Made by a program: the position numbers and the translations under genes. DNA of 35,811 nucleotides, from assembly GCF_002104995.1 (NCBI RefSeq), contig NW_024468345.1, forward strand, positions 1-35,811. The letters are read 5' to 3'. Within the stretch, counting starts at the first letter, position 1, and every line of letters begins with the position of its first letter. This DNA comes from Linderina pennispora (lineage: Eukaryota > Kickxellomycota > Kickxellomycetes > Kickxellales > Kickxellaceae). Positions 11,841 to 22,312 of the stretch are shown piece by piece. The notes under the pieces were generated by a model that was given only the letters and a program-made list of their open reading frames with translations, was not told where the DNA came from and searched no databases.

Positions 11841-12084
11841 CTAGCCCGAGGCAGGGACAAGGCCAGTCTTGGGCCCAGCTGCGAGGAGACCAGATGCCTC
11901 AGCGCCAGGTGGATCTACCTCGGTGTCGTCTTGTACCGAGCAGGCGGGGGAAGCGGGCGCTGGTTCCCCTACAGACTTCAGGCACGAGATCGGTGGCCCC
12001 GGTTATCTTGGGTGGAATGAACTAAATCATCGATTTTAAAAGAACAGACGTGCTGAGATCTATTGATACTGAGAAAAGCTTGCT

Positions 12085-12378
12085 CTACAGCTTCGATACC
12101 CGCACGTTGCGCTTGGCCTGCACAGGCTCGTCCGACTTGTTTACGCGCAGCCGACGCAGCTTGCTCTACACGAGAGGAATGCATCAAGGGGCGGTTAGTT
12201 CTGTGCTCTAGTGACTGCTACGTCCTGGTGGTATCAAGGGGCGCCTTACCTTTTCCTTGGTCTTCAGTGCAACAGTCTTCTTCTTCTGCGACAGGAACCG
12301 GACCTGCAGGGGCGCGGAGGCAGCAAAGCGTGTCTGGCTGACGGCAAGAGCGGTGGTGAATTTCGACAGCGCAATCAT
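12085..12378 (-). CDS. Small spliced gene, 69 aa, probably mitochondrial
   Basis: Exon 1 is 12378-12250 (43 codons) and exon 2 is 12165-12085 (26 codons plus TAG). They are separated by an 84-nt intron with a GTAAGG donor, a GAACTAACC branch site and a TGTAG acceptor. The predicted protein starts MIALSKFTTALAVSQTRFAA, an amphipathic, acid-free leader typical of a mitochondrial presequence. The rest is strongly basic (SQKKKTVALKTKEK, SKLRRLRVNK, QAKRNVRVSKL). It could be a small mitochondrial ribosomal or RNA-binding protein, but I do not recognise the family. The ATG is only 73 bp beyond the JJJ1 stop codon on the same strand, across an A13 tract (12427-12439), so its promoter is very short or lies in the JJJ1 3' end. 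A third downstream exon cannot be ruled out. Confidence 0.68.
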
Positions 12379-12451
12379 TATTACGAAATTGGAGTCAGAG
12401 TGGAGCAGAAAAAGCTGGTTCTATTGAAAAAAAAAAAAAGATCGGGATTTA

Positions 12452-14299
12452 TTATTTCTTGCTCTTCTTGCCCTTCTTGCCCTTGGCCGTCCGCTCCTGC
12501 ATGATGGACTCGGCGAGGTGCTTTGGCAGATTGTTGGCCAGGGCGTGGCCTGTATCCTTGATATGGTCAAAGAGCTGGTTGCGCGAGGCAAAGTCCTTAC
12601 CGCATACATTGCACTTGAGCTCGGCCAGCTCCTTTTTCTTTTGCCGCTCCTTGCGCAGCTCCTTCTTGGATACCCGCGGTGCAGCCGGCGAGTCCAGCGC
12701 TGACTCTGGGTCGGCTGAATCCGGCGCCGACTCCGGCTCGGCTGGTTCGCTGGGTGGGTTCTCCAGGTCGCTGGCATCGTCGGTAGGCTGAACCTTGATC
12801 TGGTTCTTGCGTTTCTTCTTTTTGTTCTTCTTGCCGCCGCTGGCCTGGGCCGTGCTCAGGTTGCGGATCATCTGCGCAAGCACATCATCCTCGTTTGCCT
12901 CCTCCTCCTCCTCTAGATCAGGCTCCTCTGCGGATTCTACCGGCGATTCTGGCGGTGTCGCAAACGACTCATTATCCGATACGTTGTTGCTGGCAGCTGA
13001 CGACGGGATATCGCCGTTGGTCTGCATCTTGGCCAGGCGGCGTTCCTCGCGCATCATCTCGCGGCGGATCTCGCGCACGGCCCTTTGGTGCTTCTTGCTC
13101 TTCTCGTGGTTGGCCTTCTGCGCTGGCGTCTTGAACTCCTTGTCGCAGGTAATGCACAGCAGGTCGTTTTCAGGATCAAGCACATCGCCCTCGCTGAGAT
13201 CGCGCTCAGCCCCATCGTCGTCTGGTTCCTGGCCATCGGCATCGCTGTGCGCCTTTTCAGCGTCAGAAAACTCGCTCAGGTACTCGTCGAGGTGGTTCGA
13301 GTAGTCGACCTCCTCCCACGCCTGGCGCACATAGGTGCTGGCGTCGTCCACCAGGGCAGCCCGCTGCTCGGCAACACGCCTTTTGCGATCCCGCTCGCGC
13401 TCCTCCTGCAGCGCCCTCTGCTCCTCCACAAAGGCCTTGTACCGCGGATCGCGCTTCTTGAGCCATGCGGCCAGGTTCTGCACGGTGTCGACAAACTCAC
13501 GCCGTGCCTTCTCTCGCAGGTGCTTGTTCTCCTTCTCCATGAGGCGGCGGATCTGGCGGTTCTCGGCATCGGCGAGGCGGTACTTGTCGAACCACCCGAA
13601 CGACTTGCGGGTGGAGAAGGTGGTCCAGAAGTTGTAAAAGTCCCTCAGCGTGGTGCCGGAGGCGTCGCGGCGCGACGTGTTGCGCTTCTTGCCCTGTGAC
13701 CGCGCGTACTCTGCGTCCTCGTCGTACAAGGTATGCGAGTCGCCAAAGTCCAGGTTATAGATCATGTCCAGGCGCTCCTCAGAGTCCGGATCGTAGATCT
13801 GCAGCTCCTCGTCGCGCAGCTTCTCGAACAGCTTGCGGTACACGGCAAAGAAGCCTGCAGGGGAGTCGTCAAAGCCGCGGAACGACGAGACGCTAAAATG
13901 CCGCATTAGAGTCTCGGTGGATGTGTAATCGACGTTGGCGCTCTGGTTGCCGTCGTTGGGTGCTGCGGTCACGCCAAACTCGTCGCCGCGCAGGATCTGC
14001 TCGCGGTGGTTATCGTACCAGGCGCGCTCCTGCGGGTCGCTCAGCATCTCGTACGCTTCCCGAATCTGGGCGAATATCTCGGTCGCCTCCTCTGCATTGG
14101 TGTGGTTCTTGTCTAGCGTTTGAATTTGGACGAATTAGTCAGCGGCATGGGGGAGTGACTGTGAAGCGTCCGTCGAGGCTTTTCTGCGATCCTTACCTGG
14201 GTGCCAGACGAGCGCCTGCTTGCGGTACGCTCGTTTCAGGTCGGCGTCGGTTGCGCTGCGCTCGACGCCGAGCAGCTCGTAGTAGCATGTCCTCGCCAT
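12452..14299 (-). CDS. JJJ1: JJJ1/DNAJC21 J-domain protein, two exons
   Basis: Jjj1 (human DNAJC21) is a cytosolic Hsp70 co-chaperone that helps recycle the shuttling factors Arx1 and Rei1 during 60S ribosome maturation. Exon 1 is 14299-14197 and exon 2 is 14112-12452, with an 84-nt intron between, giving 587 aa (yeast Jjj1 is 590). The J domain is at about residues 1-66, starting [20 protein letters not shown], and its catalytic HPD tripeptide is created across the splice junction. An Asp/Glu/Arg-rich charged middle follows. Two U1-like C2H2 zinc fingers are visible, [20 protein letters not shown] and [20 protein letters not shown]. The C-terminus is Lys-rich ([10 protein letters not shown]). 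The gene is divergent from the RBR ligase gene. Confidence 0.95.
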
Positions 14300-14349
14300 T
14301 GCTGTCGTGTGCGCACAGGGCGGGTTTTTAGCACAGAAATATGAAAAGA

Positions 14350-14373
14350 TTTTTTTTTTTTAAAAAAAAAAAA
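14350..14373. repeat. T12A12 palindrome in a divergent promoter
   Basis: Twelve T are followed directly by twelve A, a perfect 24-bp palindrome about 50 bp upstream of the JJJ1 start. Poly(dA:dT) tracts exclude nucleosomes in fungal promoters, so this may mark the nucleosome-free core shared by JJJ1 and the RBR ligase gene. Homopolymer lengths may be imprecise. Confidence 0.75.
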
Positions 14374-14571
14374 GGAGGAATGGGGGATTTCGTCACGTCT
14401 CGCCAACTGGCAGGCTGGCTTAAACCGGTGATCGCCGGCCTGGTGGAGCGGGGAGGGAGCACTGCGACACGGCTGCTAAGCGGCTCTGCTGCTGCGGATC
14501 TCTGCGACGAGACGTCCCAGAGGGAGCATGGCCGGCGCTCGCATTTTTCGCTCGCCTCACTTTGTTTTTGG

Positions 14572-14578
14572 TATAAAA
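14572..14578 (+). promoter_or_regulatory. TATA box of the RBR ligase gene
   Basis: The sequence TATAAAA occurs within gtataaaagg, about 132 nt before the ATG at 14710 and followed by a pyrimidine-rich leader. It points toward the plus-strand gene. The whole divergent spacer to JJJ1 is 410 bp (14300-14709). Confidence 0.6.
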
Positions 14579-14709
14579 GGGTTGTCAGCCATCTTGCATC
14601 TTTTTCTCTGTGATTTTTCTTTCTTGACACCGAATTTCAAGCCTTTTTTGTTGCCGGGTTTATTATTACGGACACCCACTGATACACTATTTTACCTCAT
14701 TCTCAAACA

Positions 14710-16347
14710 ATGGCCAGCTACGAATCTGACGGCGATATGGACTACGAGTCTGACGTCTATGAGTACTCTGACGACGACATGGAGGACCTCGGCAGCGACA
14801 GCGGTGTCCAGAGCCAGCCTGACAAGGGCAAGGGCACGGCGGACGACGAGGACGGAGCCACACAGGACTACGGCGATACGTACGACTTTGACGACGACGA
14901 CGAGTTCTTCGGCATGGATGACAGCGGATTCGAGCCCGTGGTGAGCAGCCGCGACCAGCGCAAGCCCTGGGAGGTCGAGTACCATGTGCATGACGCCCAT
15001 GGTCTGCACGACAAGCAGGAGGCTATGATTAATCGACTGGTGCCGGTGCTGTCGGTATCCAAGGACATCACGACGATTCTGCTTCGCAGCAGCCAGTGGA
15101 AGGAAGAGTCGTTGGTCGAGCGCTACCTGTCAGACCCCGACAAGACCATTCGCGACGCTGGCATGTTCCCAAATGCGCCCGCGCCCGAACTCAAGACAGG
15201 CAACGAGGACTTTACATGCGAAATCTGCTACTGCGACGGGCCTGAGGAGGTGTACCTGGGGCTGGGCTGCGGGCATGCATTCTGCACAGACTGCTACGTG
15301 ACATACTTGACCGGCAAGGTCCTCGAGGGCATGTCATGGCGCATCCGCTGTCCTGGCGCCAAGTGCAAGGCGCTGGTGGGCGAGCAGGCGGCGCGGCTAC
15401 TGCTTGCGAATGAGCCCAAGATCTTGGAGCGATACGAGGACAACCTGACGCGCAGCTTTGTCAACGACCTGGACTCGTTCACGTGGTGCCCGGCACCAAA
15501 CTGCGAGTACGGCATCGAGTGCCATGTACCCAAGTCGGCGTGGGCGACGATCGTGCCGACGGTGCACTGCCAGTGCGGCAAGGCGTTCTGCTTCGGGTGC
15601 AATATGGACGACCATATGCCAGCGCCGTGCTTCCTCGTCGAAAAGTGGCTGCAAAAGTGCAAAGACGACTCGGAGACATCCAACTGGCTCAAGGCCAACA
15701 CAAAGGAGTGCACCAAGTGCAAGGCCACCATCGAGAAGAACGGCGGCTGCAACCATATGACGTGCCGCAAGTGTGCACACGAGTTCTGCTGGGTATGCAT
15801 GGGCCCGTGGACCGAGCACCAGCAGGCGTACTACCAGTGCAACCGCTACAACGAGGATTCGAGCAAGAACGCCCGCGACTCCATCTCCAAGTCGCGCGCC
15901 CTGCTGGAGCGCTACCTGCACTACTACTCGCGCTTCAGCAACCACGAGCGAAGCGCCAAGCTGGCCCGCCGTCTTCTGACCACCACCGAGACCAACATGG
16001 AGCAGATGCAGCGCAACTCGTCCATGTCCTGGATTGAGGTGCAGTTCCTGAGCGCTGCCGTCGACATGCTGAGCGCCTGCCGCGCCACCCTCAAATGGTC
16101 GTACGTGCTGGCCTACTACATGGAGTCCGACAACCAGAAGCTGATCTTTGAGAACAACCAGTCTGACCTCGAGATGGCCACCGAGACGCTCAACGAGCTG
16201 GTCGAGAACCCCGTGCACGAGCGCACTATTGAGGAGGCCAAGCGCCTGATCATTGACAAGACCCAGTACGTCAAGACCCGGTGGGAGACGCTGCTGCGCG
16301 ACACCGCCCAGGGCCTGCAGGAGAACAGGTGGAAGTTCCAGGACTAA
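14710..16347 (+). CDS. ARIH1: Ariadne-type RBR E3 ubiquitin ligase
   Basis: This is the fungal counterpart of human ARIH1/HHARI and yeast Hel1, a RING-between-RING ligase that takes ubiquitin from an E2 onto its own cysteine before transfer. It is 545 aa and intronless. An acidic N-terminus (DYESDVYEYSDDDMEDL) is typical of the family. RING1 begins near C170 (CEICYCDG), the IBR follows, and RING2 begins at C334 (CTKCKATIEKNGGCNHMTC), with the catalytic cysteine at C347 in GGCNHM. The C-terminal Ariadne domain is well conserved (NMEQMQRNSSMSWIEVQFL, IFENNQSDLEMATE). A UBC4-type E2, a plausible partner class, lies 1.6 kb downstream, but in a separate transcription unit. The gene converges on ELP5 with 173 bp between stop codons. 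Confidence 0.96.
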   Translation: MASYESDGDMDYESDVYEYSDDDMEDLGSDSGVQSQPDKGKGTADDEDGATQDYGDTYDFDDDDEFFGMDDSGFEPVVSSRDQRKPWEVEYHVHDAHGLHDKQEAMINRLVPVLSVSKDITTILLRSSQWKEESLVERYLSDPDKTIRDAGMFPNAPAPELKTGNEDFTCEICYCDGPEEVYLGLGCGHAFCTDCYVTYLTGKVLEGMSWRIRCPGAKCKALVGEQAARLLLANEPKILERYEDNLTRSFVNDLDSFTWCPAPNCEYGIECHVPKSAWATIVPTVHCQCGKAFCFGCNMDDHMPAPCFLVEKWLQKCKDDSETSNWLKANTKECTKCKATIEKNGGCNHMTCRKCAHEFCWVCMGPWTEHQQAYYQCNRYNEDSSKNARDSISKSRALLERYLHYYSRFSNHERSAKLARRLLTTTETNMEQMQRNSSMSWIEVQFLSAAVDMLSACRATLKWSYVLAYYMESDNQKLIFENNQSDLEMATETLNELVENPVHERTIEEAKRLIIDKTQYVKTRWETLLRDTAQGLQENRWKFQD

Positions 16348-16456
16348 GTGCAGGCTGCTGTGTATGTATACGTTATCATCCCCATGTACCACCCTGGAAG
16401 CGTGCTCGCGTGCTGGGTAATGCTGGCGAGCATGGCCGTTCCGGGTGCCCGAAGCT

Positions 16457-16502
16457 TTTATTTTTCTTTGTTCTCTCTTTCTACAGCAGCAACAGAAATA
16501 AA
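16457..16502. terminator. Interleaved poly(A) signals of the RBR ligase and ELP5 genes
   Basis: A plus-strand AATAAA at 16497-16502 serves the RBR ligase, 150 nt past its stop and 19 nt before the ELP5 stop. A minus-strand AATAAA at 16457-16462 lies 59 nt past the ELP5 stop. Each signal lies on the far side of the other, so the mature mRNAs should overlap at their 3' ends. Confidence 0.55.
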
Positions 16503-16520
16503 CATGTCCACCGTGCTCCC

Positions 16521-17654
16521 TCATATCTCCAGGTCGTCGTCAGGATCGTCCGAGTCCCAGTCGTCCTCGTCGTCGAGCTGGTAGTGGATCTCGCCGCCCG
16601 AGCTGCCCTCGTCCATCTGGGCGTCAGTGTACGGCAGCACGACGCTGGCCTTGTCTTCCCTCTGCTTGTCTGTCAGTGTCAGGTTGAACGACAGGTTCGC
16701 GGTCGGATCCGTCTGCTGCTGCTGCTGCTGCTGCTGGTTCTGCTTCTCCTTTGCAGGCGCCGTCTTTGTCGATGACGTGGCAGTCTGTGTCTTTGTCGGA
16801 AGTGGCGCTGCGATAGGTTCAGGCAGCGCGGGGTTGACAATTTCCGATACGTCCACATTGGCAAACACCGGCCTTCCCTTTACAGCTTCGAACGAGGCCA
16901 CCTCGACGCCTACCTTGCCCGACTGCCTCCGCTGCTCGAACCTCAGCAGGCAGCGATGCGGGTCGTTATGCGTGAGGGCGAGGAATGGCTTCGGCTTTCC
17001 GTCAGAGAACCACCCAGGGCACCAGGACGGTAGCACATCAGTCGGATACACGTCGATGATGGCATCGGCAATATAGCTCAGGGAATTGGCCAGGATCGGC
17101 GAGCCGCTCTGCTCCCTGCCGTCCTCGACGTGCCCGGCGAAGGTGTCGCGCGGGTAGCGTGCCAAGATGCGGTGGTTCGTGTCGCTGCCAAATGTCTTGG
17201 CCATGTGTTTGCGCAAGCTGCGCAGCATCACAAAAGTCATTGATGTCGACGCCCACAGGAGCTGCTCGAGGCTGTCAATAACCAAAAGACAGCCGCTGCA
17301 GCTTCGGCCGACTTGCTCAACTGATGCTCGGATGCGCTGCTCGATTGCAGCAAAGTCGATCTGGCCCGGGCTCTCCTGTCCGGCAAGGAACTGCTCGAGT
17401 GACGGCCGGTTGTCGATGATGGCAGTGTGCGGCGAGTGCACGATATCGTCGCTCAGCGAGGATTCGAGGCAGAGCGCGGCTACGCCCAGCCCACGGTCCA
17501 GGCCCTCGCGCACCAGGCACTCGAGCAGAGCCAGCGATGTCTGCTGCGCGGTCTCGGACAGGACAACTAGTGGGGCAGCGAACTGCTGGAATGCGGCGAT
17601 CTTGCGGATGGCCAAGCCGTTGGAGGGTGTCGGGCGACTGTCTGCCATGGCCAT
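16521..17654 (-). CDS. ELP5: Elongator subunit ELP5
   Basis: Elp5 is a RecA-fold subunit of the Elp4-Elp5-Elp6 ring of Elongator, which modifies wobble uridines in tRNA. The diagnostic C-terminal signature is present: NLSFNLTLTDKQR, then VVLPYTD, and an acidic tail DDWDSDDPDDDLEI. The N-terminal two thirds are a RecA-like fold with a hydrophobic strand (CLLVIDSLEQLLW) and no canonical Walker A, as expected for Elp5. The start is set at MAMADSRP (17654, 377 aa). An ATG 21 codons upstream (17717) is in frame and could be used instead. A Q8 run precedes the signature. The gene is divergent from UBC4 across a spacer of about 330 bp. Confidence 0.9.
   Translation of the reverse strand: MAMADSRPTPSNGLAIRKIAAFQQFAAPLVVLSETAQQTSLALLECLVREGLDRGLGVAALCLESSLSDDIVHSPHTAIIDNRPSLEQFLAGQESPGQIDFAAIEQRIRASVEQVGRSCSGCLLVIDSLEQLLWASTSMTFVMLRSLRKHMAKTFGSDTNHRILARYPRDTFAGHVEDGREQSGSPILANSLSYIADAIIDVYPTDVLPSWCPGWFSDGKPKPFLALTHNDPHRCLLRFEQRRQSGKVGVEVASFEAVKGRPVFANVDVSEIVNPALPEPIAAPLPTKTQTATSSTKTAPAKEKQNQQQQQQQQTDPTANLSFNLTLTDKQREDKASVVLPYTDAQMDEGSSGGEIHYQLDDEDDWDSDDPDDDLEI
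16713..16736 (-). repeat. CAG8 trinucleotide run encoding polyglutamine in ELP5
   Basis: Eight CTG units on the plus strand (CAG on the coding strand) give the Q8 run between the RecA-like fold and the C-terminal signature of ELP5. Such runs are length-variable, and the tract lies in a presumably disordered linker. Confidence 0.85.
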
Positions 17655-17982
17655 GAGAAAGCTTGTGTGTGTCAGAGATGGAAACAGTTGGTGGCGAGCG
17701 ACTATCCCTGTGCGCATAGAACGGCTCAGAATGATGGTGCCCTGCTGCCCATTGCCTGAGCACTGTGCGGGAAAATTGTGGGCAGCGGCTAAAAATCACC
17801 AGATCAGCACAGGGGGCATGACTGGCCCAGACTTGTGTGCCGCCGGGCGGGCATACAGGCTGCGAGGGCGCCGCCGGGTGGAAAAAAAGCGGTTTTCTCC
17901 TTTTCATTTGCTTTTTTTCCACATTTTCTCAAGTAGACAAAAAAGTTACCAAAACCACTCACTTTTTCTTCACCAATCGACC
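17655..17982. promoter_or_regulatory. Divergent promoter ELP5 / UBC4
   Basis: About 330 bp separate the two start codons. The UBC4 side has a long pyrimidine-rich tract (about 17890-17975) leading to the ATG, common in highly expressed fungal genes. No clear TATA box is seen in either direction. If the upstream ELP5 ATG at 17717 is used, the spacer is about 265 bp. Confidence 0.45.
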
Positions 17983-18918
<936 letters not shown>

Positions 18919-19501
18919 GAAGGAAAAGACGCCGTTGCCTTTTTGCTCGCCATAACAAGTGTAGTAGTCTCTTTGGTTGGTTGTGCTTATGAATCTTATT
19001 ACAAACAACTCTGATTCCATCTCTTCTCGCCCCAATGGCTATGCCCTGGCTGTCTGGAGACCCGGGTGCCTGGCGTGCCCCGGCCGGGACGCATTGAACC
19101 GCGCGGCGGGTCGTATGGCTCCAGTGAGTCAGTTTTGTTAGCGGAGTTCGTCGATCTCGCCCGAGGAATTCCCATGTTTGACTTGAGCGGTCGCGCGCTG
19201 AGTGGCCTTTCACATGCGGCGAAATCCGCCTTCTCTCGATGGGCTCAGCAGGATCGTCACATGGGCATGCTTGGGCAGCCCAAGCGTGGTATTATTAAGT
19301 GGCAAAAAAACGCAGTCCTCCCGTACGCTGCGACTTCTTAAAAGGAGACGCCTGCCCGACGACAACGCTGCCGCCCCCTTTTCCTTCATTATCTCTGTCG
19401 ACTTTCTGTTAATAATCTTTTCTCTCTTCTTGTACTTTTCCCCTTCTTGTCGCGCACAGAGCCTGTACTATTTTTTCCCGTTCGCCAACGCAAGATAAGC
19501 A
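18919..19501. other. Spacer between UBC4 and PXMP4
   Basis: It holds the 3' end of UBC4 and the promoter of PXMP4. The last 160 bases are strongly pyrimidine-rich on the plus strand, as upstream of other genes here. A TATA-like TTAAAAG occurs near 19336. An open frame at 19066-19341 lacks any family resemblance. Confidence 0.45.
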
Positions 19502-20228
19502 ATGGACGCTCTCAACAACTTTGTGCTCGACCCGCGGTTCCACGACGTGCTGTCCCTGGTCAAGGGTTTCAGAAACGGCGTGGTCTACGGCACAAAAGTC
19601 CGGTTCCCGCATGCCCTTGTCATGACGCTTTTGTTCCGCAACGGCAGGTAGGTGCTTTATGCACGTTGCCCCCAGGGCAGAGTTCGCACGCTAACAGGCG
19701 GGCCATTGCTGAGGCCGTAGGGTTTCTGTGATAACGCCTTGATCGCTAAATCAACGCGCTGTGCTTTTACTCTGTAGCGCCAAGGACAAGATCGTAGCAA
19801 TCCTGAGTGCCACCAGGCAGCACGCGCGCGGACTCGCATTCTTTGTGACCATCTACAAGTCGCTGATGCTTTTGCAGCGCAAGATGGCGGCATCGGGCAA
19901 GAACACCGACCTGCACACGTTTATTGCCGGGTTCATTGGCGGCTACTTTGTGTTTGGCGAGAAGACCAGCGTCAACCAGCAAATCATCTTGTACCTGTTT
20001 TCGCGCGTAGCAATGGGCCTGGTCAACACAATCATGAAGAACACCAACACGCAGGCGCCGCCAAAGTCGTTTGCCCTGTTCGCAGCGCTGTGCTGGGGTA
20101 TTGTCATGGTGCTGTTCCGCCGCGACAAGTCGACACTGCAGAACTCGCTGAAGAATTCGATGACATACTTGTATGAGGACTCGAACAGCTGGACGTCGCT
20201 GAAGACACTGCTGTGGCACAACAAGTAA
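19502..20228 (+). CDS. PXMP4: Peroxisomal membrane protein PXMP4/PMP24, two exons
   Basis: PXMP4 is a small integral peroxisomal membrane protein of the Tim17/PMP24 superfamily with unsettled function. Exons 19502-19647 and 19778-20228 join to 198 aa (human 212). Conserved blocks are LVKGFRNGVVYGTKVRFPHA, then LVMTLLFRNG across the splice site, FIGGYFVFGEK, and the near-invariant NSMTYLYEDSN close to the C-terminus. Several hydrophobic segments fit a multi-pass membrane protein. The 130-nt intron has a gtaggt donor and a tctgtag acceptor. Yeasts of the Saccharomyces group lack a clear counterpart; filamentous fungi keep it. Confidence 0.94.
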
Positions 20229-21490
20229 GCGGAGAGGCTGGAAATCAGTGCTCTGATTGGAGAATAACGGCTGTGTGGGTCGCTGGCGGGTCTGCGCTCA
20301 CACCTAATCTAATTAGTTCAATAGAAACTATCGCAATTTACATATAATTGTAACTCCCGTCTTGCCTAATGCACACAGATAGCGCAACGCTGATGGATGG
20401 TGTCTATATGGCAGGCGACTGTCCGGAGATGGGTGATGTCATCGAATATATCGCACTAGGCTGAATGGTGATGGCTGCTTAATCCGGGAACGCCCAGCTG
20501 ATCATGAGATGATATGGCTATGCAAACCCCAAGCAACTACTAAGCTGGGTATTCCTGCATCTTAAGCTGGGTCATATACGCGCTAAATGCATTGGTAGTC
20601 GTGGAGACACATTTTGATGCACACCAAGGAGATAAAAGGCCACATATCGCACTCTATAGGCCACCCCTTGCGCCTATTTGCTGTTGTGCACTAGCTCTCT
20701 TAGACACAGATTGGTGATGGCAGTAGGAACCACAGACTCGCCATCCTTGGCTGTCAAACTACACGGCGGGGAACAACCACACACCATACATCTGCGAATG
20801 TCAGGCATCCTGGAGGTTGCTAGATTCTCTCTCCAAAGGGATCTTGTTTAGAGAAAGGGACAATCCTTCTCAGCAACGCAGTTCACATTTCCATGCGTCA
20901 GTGAAGCTTAGGATATGGAGCTTGCATGAGTGTATCCCCCTTTAGACTTCAGACTCAGCCGTACCATTGCACTGCTGTGATCTGGACAATTTCCAACTTT
21001 ACTGCCCCTTTCTCCGAGTTTGTACCGGAGTAGTGGAGACGAGGAAGCCAAGCTTGCCAAGCCTTCGTCCACGTTGCTCCTGGGCATTGAGGGTGTGGGA
21101 GCCGTTCTCAGTCCAGCCGAAAAGGAAAATTAACCGATCTAGCTACCGTGTTTAGCCACAGCGTTCCGCTTGATTGGCATTGACTTTCATTGCCAAGGCT
21201 CTTGATATGCCAGCCTGTTACACTTTGGGTTTCAAAAAATATTTACTATTCAACCTGATTTGTGTCGACGCATATATGCACAAGCAAACAAAACTTTTCC
21301 AAACAGTGCATTCCACCTCTCGATCTTCTTTGCCAAACGCACCCGAGCTGTGGAGCAGCGCCTCTGTAGATTAGTGCCGACTTCCATCCAGCACCAGCCA
21401 GCTATAAATCCACTGTTGCCACACAGCACCTCCCACTGTTCTTCATACACCCAACATTCATCCTTCAGCAGCTTTCTACATAATCAAAGA
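20229..21490. other. Gene-poor spacer upstream of the RTA1-like gene
   Basis: About 1.26 kb with no open frame above roughly 90 codons and no recognisable protein, RNA gene or repeat. It ends in a plausible core promoter for the RTA1-like gene (TATA at 21403-21409). Confidence 0.4.
21403..21409 (+). promoter_or_regulatory. TATA box of the RTA1-like gene
   Basis: The sequence TATAAAT lies 82 nt upstream of the ATG at 21491, with a pyrimidine-rich leader between. The spacing supports 21491 as the ancestral start codon. Confidence 0.55.
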
Positions 21491-22312
21491 ATGACTGATG
21501 TCTCGTTTGGAACTGCAGTTTCCATCCCATAGTATTACCCAAGCAAGGGTGCAGCGTATGGGGCTGCCTCACTATTCTTCGTCCTAGGCTTGATATTGCT
21601 ATTTGAGGGCCGGCGCGCGCAGAGACATCATCTTACACGCATCGGTGTTCTCATTGCAATGATGCTGGGAGGTGCTTTTGTCGCCCGCGATATCTTCATT
21701 AAGCGCCAGATGCAGGATGCCAAGTCATTCACCACATTCAGCGTGCTCAACAGCATTGCTCCTAGCTTTATCAATCTTGTCAACTGCCTTCTGCTGGTTA
21801 ATCTGCTCAAGTCCTTGGTCCATGGGCCGTCCCGTAAGGCAATAATTGGGTTCCACGTGTTTGCCATCATCATGTCGGTAACCTTTAGTGCACTGTCAGG
21901 AGCCGGATCTGGGCTAATGCAGGACACTGCGTCTCTAGACCAGCTCAAGACCGCATCAAACTTGCTCAAGGCTAGTATTGCCGGACAAGTAGCCAACAAT
22001 GCAGTGCTGGTGCTATCAACCAACTTCTTCTTGGCCAAGTACGCTGAGGCTCGCACAAAACCAGAATGGTATGCAAACATTTGCATCGGCGGATTTTTGA
22101 TCTTGCTGCGCAACATCTTCAAGCTCGCTGCCATGTTCTATCCGCAGGTCACATTTATGGTGACCAACGAGGCTGCCCAGTACTATGTCGACCCGATGCT
22201 GAGCATGCTGGTACTATTGACATGGGTGGTTTTAGATATGCCGCGTCGTTGCCAGCCACCAGTTCAGTCAGCCCAGTACCAGCAGCAGACCGATACGAAC
22301 CCTAAATGCTAG
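21491..22312 (+). pseudogene. RTA1-like seven-TM protein with an early in-frame stop
   Basis: RTA1-family proteins are fungus-specific seven-helix membrane proteins linked to lipid-translocation and toxin-resistance phenotypes (Rta1, Rsb1). Visible features are the APSFINLVNCLLLVNLL helix, GAGSGLMQ, a LRNIFKLAAMF segment, and NEAAQYYVDPMLSMLVLL near the end, corresponding to the conserved glutamate-to-YxxDP region. The frame starting at ATG 21491 reads 13 codons, meets TAG at 21530-21532, then continues open in the same frame through the first TM helix to the stop at 22312. It would be 273 codons without the TAG. After the TAG the first in-frame ATG is 21659, inside the second helix, so re-initiation would remove TM1. 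I found no intron that removes the TAG. It may be a nonsense allele, a sequence error or a young pseudogene. Confidence 0.75.

Noticed and set aside
11841-12135. Third exon of the small mitochondrial gene through the gtatcg donor at about 12099 and the ctgtag acceptor at 11969
   Set aside because: The acceptor leaves the wrong phase for the open frame. Only a weaker cctgaag acceptor would fit, so the two-exon model was kept.
21491-21532. A very short intron removing the in-frame TAG of the RTA1-like gene
   Set aside because: All GT donors after the ATG would give introns below about 40 nt with no branch site, far shorter than the clear introns seen elsewhere in the window.
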